A DNA stretch of 64,000 bases from Ichthyophis bannanicus (GCA_033557465.1 CM066034.1:411224159-411288158), one strand, 5' to 3'. Counted from the first letter of the stretch, positions 1-11,913 are shown. Program-made: numbers and translations. The notes: a model not told the origin generated them from the sequence alone.

Positions 1-834
1 GCAAATAAACATTGAAAATGACCTGAACAGATTGGAAAAAAAACATACCCAAGCTGGGCAATAGTGATATTAATGGGAAATATCAAAAAACACTACCAGG
101 AAAGCTAAAAAAAAAAGGATATCAATTTTGGAATGGGTTATGCTCTGTTCCCATACAAGGTGAATGATCCCACAGTGAAATAGCGCTGATCAGGGTTTTC
201 CCTTTCTATTGGACAGGTTTCCTATGGCGTGCACATGTCCCACAACAGCAGGGTGGGCATGTCGAAACGGGCAACTGGACAGATGCTGGAAAAGGGGATA
301 CAGAGGGCTGCAGGCGGCACATGCTGTGATGCAGCTGGGCCACAGTGCGGACTAGGGTGATGCCTAGGTGGCCCATAGGAATGCTGAAACAGTAGAGCCA
401 CCAGACAGCAACTGATGAGGGCCCAACATGGGCACGAGTGTGTTTCCCACAGTGCACAGGGGATAGTACCCAGCAGGTACCCCCAAGGGCACAGAACATT
501 GGCAGGCGGTGCTGGGGGGAAGCGTGGACGTCTATGCAGGCACCCCTACCCCAGAACCCACACCATAGGCAGCCGCCTACCGGAACACTGGATGACCTGA
601 GACTGCGCACCACCAGCACCACCAGCAGAAGGGCATGTCAGCATGGCGACAGAGGGGTACTGGTGGTGGAGGGGGCAGTGGCAGCTGCCCACAGCAGACC
701 ATGGCCTAGCCATGTTTAGGTGGGTGCCATGCACTGCAACAGACAGGCTTTGTCTGACGAACAGTCATGGTATCCCCAAGGAATGCACTGTCCCTGTGGC
801 AACAGTGTGGTGCAGTACACACAGCCAATGTGTT

Positions 835-890
835 CAAGAGCCGAAGGTCACAGGTTCAAGTCCTAGCTGTGGCTCCCACCAACCCAGTCC
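835..890 (+). other. tRNA-like B-box module in Harbinger A
   Basis: A GGTTCAAGTCC motif resembling a Pol III B box lies at about 852-862. Homologous modules occur in element B (about 27735) and element C (about 62975). No foldable tRNA was identified, so this is at most a tRNA-derived SINE remnant within the transposon. Confidence 0.35.
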
Positions 891-929
891 CCATATTTTA
901 CCCAGTACTAAACCGTGGTAATAAAGAGG

Positions 930-2127
930 GAATCTTTATTGCAGATAACATAAACATGCCTGAAATGCCTATATTTTACCCTACAGAGCCCAGACACCAT
1001 AGACATGTGCAATACCTAGAGCAGAGTTTCCCAAATGCAGTCCTGGAGGGCCAAACACCATTCAGGTTCCATGCTGCCTCTAAGAAAGATGCCTGTGCTG
1101 CATTTCAATGCGCCGCCCCCATGGTATGCAGATGTATCCATGCATATTCATTAGGAACAACATGAAAACCCGAACAGTGTTTGCCCCACCAGGACTGGAG
1201 TTGGGAACCTCTGCCCTACAGCAGCGGCCAACAGGGGCAGAAACACCCACACCCACAGGCGTCATTATCCAAAGCCTCCTGGAGAGGCAGGATGTTGGGC
1301 CCTGCGTGCAGCACCATCTCCCAGTACTAGCACTTGCATACCATAGCACTGCCACCCTAAACCTGTCTGTTTACCCAGTGTGTAGTGGCTGCCAACACCT
1401 TCCTCAGCCCGCACTGCTTGCACTGTTGCCAGTGTCAGCCTGCCAATGTGCATAATGAGGAGCAAGGTACCATGGGTATAGCCTGGACAGGGTGGCCTAG
1501 CCAGAATGCATCTGTACAGGGCATAGGGCAATGGCTGGGACATTGTAGTGCCCGGCCACCACCTGCACGGACAGGGTGGCCACAGCATGTCCTGCTGGGA
1601 GGTCACTCTCACCCTGACTGAGCAGTGACCACGGCATCGCTAGGTTTCCCCATAGTGCTATATAATGCTTTTCTCATGTGATATTTATGGGTTCTCTTTT
1701 GGGGCCCAATTACTGACATCTTCTTGGTGTGTATGCTGACATCCCAGTTCTGGGTGCACGCATCTCCTCCAGGAACATGCACTATGGACTAACTAGCAGA
1801 CTGTCTGCAGCTAGTGTTTGTCTGGCTGGAACACCTTGCAGGGTGCAGTGGCTGGAGGCTTGCTGCTGGAGAATGTCAGATAGTGGTGGGGGGCAGCTGA
1901 GCATTTCTAGGCCTATTGTCTGTCTGCTATTGCTTTATGGATGTGTACAGATTTGCATTGACTGCCCTGTACGGTGTCTGTTCCCCAGCAGGACTGGGGT
2001 TGATGGTCCCCTCTACTGCCACCATTGCAGGGAGGTAGAATGTGGATCTGTTGGTGGGAGATCCTGTTTCCCACCCTGAGCCACAGAGGTTGGGGTGGGT
2101 GGTGGTACATAATCCGCCTATGGGTCC
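930..2127. other. Non-coding interior of Harbinger A
   Basis: No convincing gene is seen. The sequence aligns by eye with 29880-31260 of Harbinger B, including shared phrases around the TTTATTGCAG stretch and the CATGAAAACCCGAACAGTG stretch. The open frames here are short, overlap on both strands and show no recognisable domain. Confidence 0.6.
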
Positions 2128-2510
2128 AAACAACCCACCCACCCACCTCCCTCCCTCCCTCCCCACCCACCCACCCACCCACCCACCTCCCTCCCTCCCC
2201 ACCCACCCACCTCCCTCCCTCCCTCCCTCCCCACCCACCCACCCCCCTCCCTCCCTCCCTCCCTCCCCACCCACCCCCCCCCCTCCCTCCCTCCCTCCCT
2301 CCCCCACCCACCTCCCTCCCTCCCTCCCTCCCCACCCACCCACCCACCTCCCTCCCCACCCACCCACCCACCCACCTCCCTCCCTCCCTCCCCACCCACC
2401 CACCCCCCCACCCACCTCCCTCCCTACCCACCCACCCACCCACCTCCCTCCCTACCCACCCACCCACCCACCTCCTTCCTTCCTTCCTTCTTCCTTCCTT
2501 CCTTCACCTA
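2128..2510. repeat. CCCA/CCCT tetranucleotide tract
   Basis: About 370 bp of alternating CCCACCCA and CCTCCCTCC tetranucleotide runs end in TTCC repeats (2465-2505). The complementary strand is a continuous G-rich purine tract with many GGG runs, able in principle to form G-quadruplexes or triplex DNA. The long frames crossing it (Pro/Ser/Thr or Gly/Arg only) are low-complexity artefacts. Element B has no such expansion at the homologous place (about 31260). Confidence 0.95.
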
Positions 2511-3029
2511 CATCATGTAATCATGGCACCAACACAGGACATGCACTATTCTGGGTGCATCATAGCCCATAAGGCCTAGACAAGACTGAGAAATACAGAT
2601 GGACACTGATGCATCCTAGGTACATCTGTAAAAACTACCTATCACACACACTAGCACTGATGGAGACCTGCAGCATGGTGTATTTCAGACATGAAAGGTG
2701 CTGTGGACCTGGTGCTGGGCGCCCCACCTCACCCTCAGGGTGAGCACAGTATCAGCACAATGTGACGGTCTGTAGCTATTCTGTGCCAGTAACACACACG
2801 GTCAGTACCCCCTACCAGGCTGAGGTGCTGTGGGGGTGCACATGGTCAGTTCCCCCTACCAGGCCGAGGTGCTATGGGGGTGCATACCCCATCTTGTGAT
2901 CATCTGTAGACTGCTGATTTGCATATGCAGTGCATCATGGGTACGGGTGGGTTAACCCTATCCTGGTAACCACAGCAGACAGTTTGTGTGGTGACCTGCA
3001 GTCTTTCAGTAGCCAGCCAGGGGTTTGTT

Positions 3030-3550
3030 AGTAGCTGTAGCCCACTGGTTACTTCACTACCTGTGGAGTCAGCAGTCATGGTTTTGATCCCACAGTGGGG
3101 TTATTTGATCGGGCTTTCAGAGGCGTTTCTTTTTTTATTTAAATTAGTGCTGCCAGCAAAAACACCCTCACAGTGCTGTAGCCTTAAGATGCCTCATAAG
3201 GCGCCCTCTAAAGCTCTCTATAAGGCACCCTATAGAGCGCCCTATAAGGCGCCTTATAAGGCTCCCTATAGGGAATGTTATAAGGTGCCTTGGCGGACAG
3301 TGCACTTTATAATGTGCCCTCTGGAGTGCCTTATAGGGTGCCTTATGCGGCACCTTAGGTTACGGCACTGTGAGGGTGTGTTTGCTGGCTGCACTAATTT
3401 AAATTAAAAAAGAAAATGCCTCAGACAGCACTGATTTAAAGTAAAGGGTAATGCCTCAGACAGCCTTACTCATCAAGCCCACTGGGGGATCAAACTCATG
3501 ACCCCTGTTTCATCAGTCAATGTATTAATCATTGTGCAACACCTCTGTTC
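3030..3550. repeat. Large imperfect palindrome near the Harbinger A right end
   Basis: Arms of about 45 bp are inverted copies. The stretch at 3138-3180 (AATTAGTGCTGCCAGC, then ACACCCTCACAGTGCTG) reappears reversed at 3364-3405. Between them are many short self-complementary units of the type CTATAAGGCGCC (3190-3350). Outside the arms, tRNA-like segments with B-box-like sequence face inward: + strand at about 3035-3100, - strand at about 3480-3545. Diverged versions of the TATAAGG/GGGCGC units lie at 46200-46340 and 47370-47540 in element B. Confidence 0.7.
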
Positions 3551-3744
3551 CTGTGTTTGTAGGTCAGCGCACCTAATTAAGGCTAACGCGCATTAACGTG
3601 CCACAGCTCCCTCTATCACACGAAAAGTACCTTATCGCACTATAACCCTAAATACTACCTTAAGACCAGAAAGCCCACTACCTTATATGGCATCCTGCAC
3701 ACTAACGCCGGCTGCAAGTTAAGACTGCTTAGTAAATATACCCC

Positions 3745-3919
3745 AAAGAGTACAGGTAAATGGAGCTCACTCTGAGGAGAATGATGTTACCAGTGGTGTG
3801 CCCCAGGGATCTGTCATTGGTCCAATTCTTTTCAATATCTTTGTTAGTGATATAGCGGAAGGGCTGTTGGGTAAGGTTTGCCTTTTTGGGGATGATACCA
3901 AAATCTGCAATAGAGTAGA
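3745..3919 (+). pseudogene. CR1 reverse transcriptase fragment, upstream piece
   Basis: The + frame contains GVPQGSVIGPILFNIFVSDI, a classic CR1 RT motif B region, followed by a degenerate DDTK motif (preceded by FG rather than FA). It breaks off at about 3919, where the 3' tail of an opposite-strand CR1 begins. The reading is taken up again at 8339 (DTQEGVDNM...), so the two pieces were one CR1 before the reverse-oriented copy entered. Confidence 0.8.
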
Positions 3920-3964
3920 AACATAGAAACATAGAAATATGACAACATAAAAAGACCACATAGC

Positions 3965-5365
3965 CTATCTAGTCTGTCCTTCCATATCAACAACTACAAT
4001 AGTCCCCTTTTTTCCTTTAGAGATCCTCTGTTTGTCCCATGCTTTTTTGAATTCAGTTACTGTCCTCATCTCTACCACCTCCACTGGGAGACTATTCCAC
4101 GGATCCACCACTCTTTCCGTAAAGAAATATTTCCGCAAATCACTCCTGAATCTATCCCCCTTCACCTTCATCCCATGTCCTCTCGTAGCAGAACTTGCTT
4201 TCAATTGAAAGAGGCTCTTCCCCCTGAGCATTTATGCCACAGAGGTATTTAAACATCTCAATCATATCACCTCTATCCCGCCTTTCCTCTAAGGTGTACA
4301 TATTAAGATCCTTAAGTCTGTCCTCATATGATTTATAATGAAGACCACTAACCATTTTAGTAGCCACCCTCTGCACTGACTCCATCCTGTTCACATCCTT
4401 TTGAAAGTCTCCAGAATTGCACACTATACTCCAAATGAGGTCGCACCAAAGACTTATACAGAGGTACTATCACCTCCTTTTTTCTGCTATCCATTCCTCT
4501 TCATATGCATCCAAGCATCCTTTTAGCTTTTGCCGTCGCCATTTCTACCTGTTTAGCTACTTTAAGATCATCAGACACAACCACGCCCGGGTCCCGCTCT
4601 TCTTTAGTGGACAAAAGTACTTCACTCCCTATACTGTATTGCTCCCTTGGATTGCTGCAGCCCAAATGCATGACCTTACATTTTTAACATTAAATCCCAG
4701 CTGCCAGATTCTAGACCATTCTTCATGCTTAGCTAGATCCCTCCTCATGTTATCTACACCTTCCTGGGTGTCTACTCTATTGCAGATTTTGGTATCATCT
4801 GCAAAAAGGCAAACCTTACCTGACAGCCCTTCCGCTATATCACTAAAAAGATGTTAAAATGAATCGGACCAAGGACAGATCCCTCGGGCACACCACTAGT
4901 AGCATCCTTCTCCTCAGAGTGAGCCCCATTTACCTGTACTCTTTGTCGCCTCACATCCAACTAATTTCTAATCCAAACAGTAACTTTAGGGTCCATCCCT
5001 AGGGTGCTCAGTTTGTTTATAAGTCGCCTGTGAGGAACAGTGTCAAAGGCTTTACTGAAATCTAAATATACCACATCTAGGGCTCTCCCTCGGTCCAACT
5101 CCCTGGTCACCCAGTCAAAGAAATCAATCAGATTTGTCTGACAAGACCTGCCTCAGGTGAATCCATGCTGCCTCGGATCCTGTAATCTGCTGGACTCCAG
5201 AAACCTCACTATTTTCTCTTTCAGCAGAGTTTCCAATAATTTACTCACCACCGAATTTAAACTAAACGGCTTGTAGTTTTCAACCACATCCTTACTTCCG
5301 CTTTTGTGTAAAGGCACCACATGAGCCTCTCTCCAGTCCTTTGGCACCACTCCCGACTCCAACGA
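3965..5365 (-). pseudogene. CR1 RT carboxy-terminal part
   Basis: On the - strand, RT sequence from PKDWREAHVVPLHKSG (near 5340) runs on to the C-terminal thumb-like region ending near 3965. Recognisable pieces include [37 protein letters not shown] and FFTERVVDPWNSLPVEVVEM. It is spread over several frames with stops. It mirrors the + strand copy at 8363-9112, which helps define the breaks. Confidence 0.75.
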
Positions 5366-5370
5366 GACAT

Positions 5371-6713
5371 TATTTTTTATTGTTTATTGTTTAAAAACAC
5401 TTGATATACCACCCCCATTACACCGGGGCAGTTTACAATAAAAAAATAAAATATATAAAATATATAAAATTAAGAAAGGAAAAATAAAGTGACAATAATC
5501 TAAAAAGAGAAGGAAAAGGACAGGGAGAAAAAGGACAGACTATAAGCAATAAAATAAGGGAACAGGGGTCACGAGGGAAGGTTAAAGGCAAAGGACAGAT
5601 TATAGGCAATAAAATAATAGAACAGGGATCACGAGGGAAGGTTAAAGGCAGAGGAGAAGAGATGCGTCTTGAGAAGAGAACGGAACTTGGCGGGGGACTG
5701 TTCTAGCTGGAGGTCAGTTGGAAGGGAGTTCCAGAGGGCCGGACCAAGGTAGAAGAATGCCGATCATCGAGTTGAGTGAACATGAGCCTGGGAGGGGGAG
5801 GGAAGGTGTAAGCAATTGATATGAACTGATCGTAAGCTGCGAGTGGGAGTGTGAAAAGTTAGCAAATCAGATAGGTACTGGGGAGTGTGAAGATAGATGG
5901 CCCGATGTACGAGAGTACGAATTTTGAATTGAAACCAAAAATTTACTGGTAGCCAATGGAGGTGCTGAAGGAGAGGAGTAATATGATCACGAGGAGAGGC
6001 ATGCAGGATCATCTGGGCTGCGGTGTTCTGCAAAAGTTGTAACCAATGACGTTGAGATTGGGGAATGCCAGCATAAACCGAATTACAGAAATCCAACCGT
6101 GTGATAAGTAAAGAAAGAAGAAGAGTGGAGAGAGCCTGAGGAGAAAGAAATGGTCTAATGGCACGAATCTGTCTATGGCAATAGAAGGAACGCCGAGAGA
6201 CTTGAGAAATGTGGTCACGAAAGGAAAGGTTGCTATCGAGAAAGACACCCAGATAACGAAGCTTAGAGACCAAAGAAATCGGGGCGCCTGAGAAAGAGGG
6301 GATGAGTGACGGAATAGTGGAACTGTGAGGGAACCAAATAGATGAGGTTTTAGAAATATTTAGAACAAGACAGTTCGTAGAAAGCCAAGAAGAAACCAGA
6401 GATAAGCAATTATTGAGAGGAGTGATATCAGGGTGGGAAGAAGATGTATGGTACAAAAGGAAGATGTCGTCTGCGTAATAATAGCCTGAAACACCTGATT
6501 GCTGGATTAGTAAAGCTAAAGGGGTCAGAAATAAATTAAATAAGAGAGGAGCCAGTATTGAACCCTGAGGGACACCACAGGTGAGGGGGAAGCTATCCGT
6601 AGTAGCAGAAGCAGAGGTGACTGTGAATGACCTGGCGTGCAGAAAAGAATAGAACCAGTGATAAACAGTCCCTCGAAGACCTGCATCCCATAATCTAGAA
6701 AGAAGAAGAGAGT
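5371..6713 (-). mobile_element. L2-type LINE 3' fragment inside CR1
   Basis: The - strand encodes the RT C-terminal part: a YYADDI-like catalytic box near 6480, then RYLGVFLDSNLSF, LDFCNSVYAGIP and LHWLPV, all L2/CR1-group signatures. The 3' end is AT-rich with CAATAAACAATAAAAAATA at about 5371-5395. The short GACAT sequence at 5366-5370 and 6714-6718 may be the target duplication. The RT part holds a frameshift near 6500. It is 5'-truncated. Confidence 0.85.
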
Positions 6714-6718
6714 GACAT

Positions 6719-7220
6719 GGAAAAGGTCAGTCAATGGAGCTGCTAGAACGTCCCCAAGTTCCCTCAGTATTCTAGGGTGTATCCTATCCGGTCCCATCGC
6801 TCTGTCTACTTTAAGTTGAGCTAGTTTCTCATGAACACAGTCTTCTGAAAATTGTTCAAGATGTCTCTCACTTCTGTTCCTGTTTGTGGGTGTTTTCTGA
6901 GGTCCTGTTCCTGGTTCTTCTGTGAACACAGAATAGAAATATTTGTTAAGCAATTCTGCTTTATCCTCATCAGCTTCTACATATTCCTCTCCTTCACCCT
7001 TGAGTCTGACAATACCACTTTTGCCCTTCCTCTTCTCACTAACATATCTGAAAAATGTCTTATCCCCCCATTTTATTGCATTGGCTATTTCCTCCTCTTT
7101 TTGAATCTTTGCTTTCCTGACTACTTTGCTAGCTTCTCTAAGTTTTTCCAAATATAGATGCCTGTCTTCCTCTCTCTGTGATCTCTTGTATTTCATGAAG
7201 GCCTCCCTCTTTTTCTTCAC
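6719..7220 (-). pseudogene. CR1 RT amino-terminal part, cut by L2
   Basis: This is the CR1 connector and start of the RT: a basic helical stretch, NKYFYSVFTEEPG, and MGPDRIHPRILRELGD (the CR1 form of the KAPGPDGI region). The frame runs into inserted L2 sequence at about 6713. RT reading resumes at about 5366 with ESGVVPKDWREAHVVPLHKS (5362-5153). The L2 thus split the RT palm, and this copy cannot encode a working enzyme. Confidence 0.85.
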
Positions 7221-7343
7221 TTGTTCAGCTACCTCTTTCGAAAGGCCATAGCGGTCTCCTTTTCCTTTTACCTTTATTTACCATTTTAACAAAAAGGTTG
7301 GTTGCCCTTAAAATATCTCCTTTCAGTTTTGCCCACTGTTTTT

Positions 7344-8126
7344 CTACAACCCCAGCTGTTCCCATCCCTCTAACGACTCCCTGAGGTATTGGCCCATCTT
7401 GGCAAAGTTAGTCTTCCTAAAGTCTAAGTCCCTCAGCTTCGAATGGATTCTAACAGCCCTAGTCCTAATACTGAACCACACCATCTGGTGATCACTGGAT
7501 GCAAAATGATCTCCTACTATAACATCAGAAACACTTTCACCATTGGTAAGCACCAAGGCCAGTATGGCCCCTTCACGTGTGGGATCTGTTACCAATTGCT
7601 TGAATAGTTCTCCCTGTAGAGAATCCAGGATCGCTTTACTTCTAGATGATACTGCAGCAGGAATGTGCCAATCATCTGGCATATTTAAATCCCCTATCAG
7701 TAGCACTTCCCCTTTCCTAGCAATGCTGCGTATGTCTTCAGTTAACTCTCTGTCCACCTCTTCCTCTTGTGAGGGAGGTCTGTATATCACACCAATGCAA
7801 ATAGATTTCTCTTTCCCTCTTTCTAGTTTAACCCACAATGCTTCCTCTCTCCCTTTTAAGCTCTGTAATTCCAAAGCTTTAATAGTATTTTTTACATATA
7901 ATGCCACTCTTCCTCCCCTTCTTCCTACCCTGTCCTTTCTGAATAAAGTATAGCCAGGTATAGTTACTTCCCAGTCATGGTTTTCTGTGAACCATGTTTC
8001 TGTAACTACCACTAAATCCAAGTCAGCCACTCCCACCAAAGCTTCAACATCAGGGATCTTATTCCCCATGCTACAGGCATTTATACACACTGCTTTCCAT
8101 ATGTTACCCCTGTTACCCATTTCCAT
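7344..8126 (-). pseudogene. CR1 apurinic-like endonuclease domain
   Basis: This 260-residue open frame begins near INACSMGNKIPDVEALV. It carries VVTETWFTE, the YRPPSQEEEV segment, LIGDLNMPD and ASSDHQMV, matching the exonuclease-endonuclease-phosphatase fold of CR1 ORF2. This domain would nick target DNA to prime reverse transcription. The frame ends at 7344 and the RT half resumes at 7220 in another frame, so the protein is broken by at least one frameshift. The catalytic SDH triplet is present. Confidence 0.85.
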
Positions 8127-8338
8127 AAAGGTATTTAATGCATCACTTACCTGGGGGCTTTCACTTACTTGGGGCTTTTTTCACCCATTCCCAACTAATC
8201 TAATTAAAGCCCACTTCAGTAGATTAGCCAGTCTACTACTGAAGTTGGGTTGATCTTTCTTGAAGAGATGGATGCCATCTCTGCTCTGCAACACTTGGAA
8301 CAGCATCCCATGGTCTAGGAAACCAAAACACTCTCGAT

Positions 8339-9192
8339 GACACCCAGGAAGGTGTAGATAACATGAGAAGGGATCTAGCTAAGCTTGAAGAATTGTCTAG
8401 AATTTGGCAGCTGGGATTTAATGTTAAAAAATGTAAGGTCATGCATTTGGGCTGCAGCAATCCAAGGGAGCAATATAGTATAAGGGGTGAAGTACTTTTG
8501 TCCACTAAAGAAGAGCGGGACTTAGGCATGGTTGTGTCTAATGATCTCAAAGTAGCTAAACAGGTAGAAATGGTGATGGCAAAAGCTAAAAGAATGCTTG
8601 GGTGCATACGGAGAGGAATGGCTAGCAGAAAAAAGGAGGTGATAGTGCCTCTGCATAAGTCTTTGGTGCGACCTCATTTGGAGTATAGTGTGCAATTCTG
8701 GAGACCGCACCTTCAAAAGGATGTGAACAGGATGGAGTCGGTGCAGAGGGTGGCTACTAAAATGGTTAGTGGTCTTCATTATAAAGCATATGAGGATAGA
8801 CTTAGGGATCTTGATATGTACACCTTAGAGGAAATGCGGGATAGAGGTGATATGATGGAGATGTTTAAATACCTCCGTGGCATAAATGTTCAGGGGCAGA
8901 GCCTATCAATTGAAAGCAAGTTCTGCTACGAGGGAAATGGGATGAGGGTGAAGAAGGATAGATTCAGGAGTGATTTGCGGAAATATTTCTTTACGGAAAG
9001 AGTGGTGGATCCGTGGAATAGTCTTCCAGTGGAGGTGGTAGAGATGATGACAGTTACTGAATTCAAAAAAGCATGGGACAAACACAGAGGATTTCTAAAG
9101 GAAAAATTATAGTTGTTGATATGGAAGGACAGATTAAATAGGCCATGTGGTCTTTTTCTGTCATCATATTTCTATGTTTCTATGTTTCTATC
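8339..9192 (+). pseudogene. CR1 RT C-terminus and 3' tail, downstream piece
   Basis: An open frame of about 250 residues (8363-9112) carries MRRDLAKLEELSRIWQLGFN, KKCKVMHLG, the [11 protein letters not shown] motif and the VDPWNSLPVEVV ending, followed by a short 3' UTR ending in ATTTCTATGTTTCTATGTTTCTA (9168-9192). It completes the fragment at 3745-3919. It is the best preserved CR1 C-terminus in the window. Confidence 0.85.
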
Positions 9193-11009
9193 CACCAGTC
9201 TCAAACTCGAATGCAGTCACTAATTAGGAACAAAAGCCCGCTCACTGAAACCTGTATCAGGAATCACATATGCAAAAATGCTTACCCTCTGTGTAGTCCT
9301 CTGTTCAACTTTGGCCCTCCTCATACTAATCTACACAGCAGATTCCCTGCTAAGCCCTCCATACTACATTCCATTAATCAGACGATATGGTAATAATATG
9401 GGCATCTACCACTGTAAAGGAAAACACTGAAACACAAGAAACCTGCTCAGAATAAATCTCGAAGAAAACAATCCAAAACAATCAGGCACCAAATGCCAAA
9501 AACCCCATGCTAAAATGCACTCTTATCAATACCCGTTTAGCAAGAAACAAAATACCAATCCTCAATGACTACATAACAACTCCCAAACTGGACATACTGT
9601 GCATTACCGAGTCCTGTTTCTCTGATAATGACACAGTCCTGATGAACCAATTAAAGTCACCCTCTTACAGCATCTTTAACTGCCCTTGTACCCACAAGAG
9701 AGGAAGAGGAATCACCGACCTAACAAAAAACAGCCTACACTTCAGCATGACATCAGTAGAAAGCACTGACGGCATAGACATGCTTACCATTTCAATAAGA
9801 GCCATAACCTTATAGCTGGTCTACAGATCACCTAACACACCATTTGATGACCTCTCAAACATATTGGAAAATGCAATCAGACACGGTTCAGATAACAAAG
9901 ACCTAATATTGCTAGGAGACTTCAACCTTCTATCTGCTCCTCCAAAACAAGTATCCACCTTCCTAGAAGCCATGAACTCCCTAGAATATATTCAAATTAT
10001 CAACGCATCAACACATGACAAAGGTAGCATGTTCAACTTCATCTTCATCAACAATAATGCAATTAACAATGCTACTCTTCCCCCACTATAACCACAACCA
10101 GTACCTTGATCTTACCAAAAACTAATAGAGTTTTATTTACCATGTTGCACCTCACTACCCTGGAACCCCCAACAAACTCACCAGCACTTCAAGCAGTCTG
10201 ACAAACAAGCATTTATCAACATGGTAGCCTCACACTGGAAATAGAAACAAATGACTTAGACACCCTCATAAATAACTGGAATCAGATTATAGGAGAAGCA
10301 GTACCAGCACCAGCAATGGCATACCATATTAAAAAAAACAAAAAACTCCTTGGTACCCCTCAGAACTCAGAGATGTAAAAACACAGCTAAGATGGATTGA
10401 ATGAAAATGGTGAAAATCCAAACTAACCACCAAATGTCTTCCTCATAGAATATCGTAGCACAATCAACAAATACAGCAGACTATACCACACCAACTTATA
10501 ATGAGCTCTCTTAACAAACCAAGAGAACTCTTTGACATAGTTAAAAATCTAGTAAAACTTCCACACAGAACAACAAAATAATCTCCCCAAACCTCAAACA
10601 CTAGAAAACTACTGCATAAGCAAACACTCACACCCTATCCAACATAACACAACACTCCAACACACCCCACCACGGACATCATTTTAATCAATCAGCAAAG
10701 AAAACATAGAAAACACCATCACAACACTTAACACCACTGCCTCCTCTCTGGATCCTTGTCCAGTCACCTGGATAAAATCAGCCAAAGCAGAATTAAGCCC
10801 AATCCTCAAAAAAAATAACCCAGCTATCCCTACGCCAAGGATACATGCCTACCTGCTTAAAAACCTCCTTCATCCAACCCGCCCTAATAAACCCAAAATT
10901 GGATCCCAAAGATCCAGCATCATGCAGACCCATATCTAGTCTTCCATTGCTGGCAAAAATAATAGAAAAGATAATACAACAACAACTGCAAGAACATATC
11001 AAATTGCTG
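9193..11009 (+). mobile_element. Decayed L2-type LINE, 5' and endonuclease part
   Basis: Fragments of an L2 endonuclease are readable: NTRLARNKIPILNDY, LDILCITESCFSDND, a CTHKRGRG stretch (9507-9815) and DLILLGDFNLLSAPPKQ then INASTHDKGSMFNFIFIN (9864-10091). At 10850-10990, in another frame, an RT start appears (FIQPALIKPKLDPKDPAS and LPLLAKIIEKIIQQQL). Stops and frameshifts are frequent, and 10100-10840 is AT- and AC-rich with no readable domain. It ends where a CR1 begins at about 11010. Confidence 0.75.
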
Positions 11010-11085
11010 ATATATAGCTGATCAAATTGGTGGAGGGACTGCACCCTATGTTAAAGAGGGCAATGAGTCACAACGGATTAAAGTT

Positions 11086-11913
11086 TTGCAGGAAACAAAA
11101 TTTGTTGTAGAATCTTTATGGATAGAAATTCCATATAAAAAGGGGAAGGTGATGGTAGTGGGGGTGTACTATCGATCACCTGGCCAGAATGAACAAATGG
11201 ACGATGAAAAGCTTAAAGAAATCAGGAAAGCTAACAAAAGTTACAGCACAGTAATAATAATGGGTGATTTGAATTACCCCGGTATAGACTGGGTCAGTGT
11301 CATGGCAGGACATGCTAGGGAGATAAATTTTCTAGATGAAATAAATGACTGCATCATAGAGCAGTTGGTTCATGAACTGACCAAAGAAGAAGCCATTTTG
11401 GACCTAGTGCTTAGTGGAACACCATATCTGGTGCAAGAGATAAGGGTACTGGGGCCACTTGGCAATAGTGATCATAGCATGATCACATTTGATTTAATTA
11501 ATGGAGGATGGATGGTAAGGAAATCCACAGTACTACCTTTTAACTTTCAAAAGGGAGACTATGATAAAATGAGGAAAATAGTTAAGAATAAACTTAAAGG
11601 GGCAGTTTCAAAGGTTAAAGACTTATATCAAGCTTGGGTGTTGTTTAAAAATACTGTCTTGGAAGCCCAGACCAGCTGTATTCCACGCTTTAAGAAAAGT
11701 GGAAGGAAGTCCAAAAAACTGCCAGTATGGTTTAAAGGTGAAGTCGGAGAGGCTGTTGTTGCCAAAAAAGCATCTTTAAGGAAATGGAAAAAAGAGCCAG
11801 ATGACGAAAACTGGAAACAGCACAACCACTGGCAAGTTAGATGCAAGGCATTGATAAGGCAAGCAAAGAGAAAACGTGAGAAGAAGCTTGCCGTGGAAGC
11901 AAAAAATGCATAA
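11086..11913 (+). pseudogene. CR1 endonuclease domain
   Basis: This 275-residue open frame contains VESLWIEIPYKKGKVMVVGV, YYRSPGQNEQ, IIMGDLNYPGIDW and GNSDHSMITFDLI: the phosphatase-fold endonuclease motifs, including catalytic D and SDH. It runs into the basic connector (KKSGRKSKKLPVWFKGEV). The frame stops at 11913 and the RT resumes at 12019 in another frame. Confidence 0.85.

Larger units (their letters stand above)
1..3744 (+). mobile_element. Harbinger element A, right part, non-autonomous
   Basis: The right terminus reads TAGTAAATATACCCC at 3730-3744. This is the inverse of the GGGGTATATTTACTAA start of element C at 61735 and resembles both ends of element B. Positions 1-930 match 62130-63050 of element C closely by eye, and 930-2950 match 29854-31640 of element B. 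The last about 800 bp match the right end of B (47050-47992). No transposase or Myb-like gene is present, so this copy would depend on proteins supplied in trans. The left terminus lies outside the window. The element sits in a + strand CR1, whose reading frame starts again directly at 3745. Confidence 0.8.
3920..8338 (-). mobile_element. CR1 LINE, nearly full length, reverse orientation
   Basis: Read on the - strand it has an endonuclease domain (8126-7344), RT (7220 to about 3965) and the CR1 3' tail of ATTTCTATGTTTCTATG repeats at 3920-3950. The 5' leader reaches about 8338. It is interrupted by an L2 fragment (5371-6713). The RT half holds frameshifts and stops. It belongs to the same subfamily as the + strand CR1 it entered: its 3920-4857 part is an inverted copy of 8339-9192. 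No clear target duplication is seen, as is usual for CR1. Confidence 0.85.

Noticed and set aside
1913..2579. Long Pro-rich and Gly-rich open frames on both strands
   Set aside because: They arise from the CCCA/CCCT tract and have no other sequence content.
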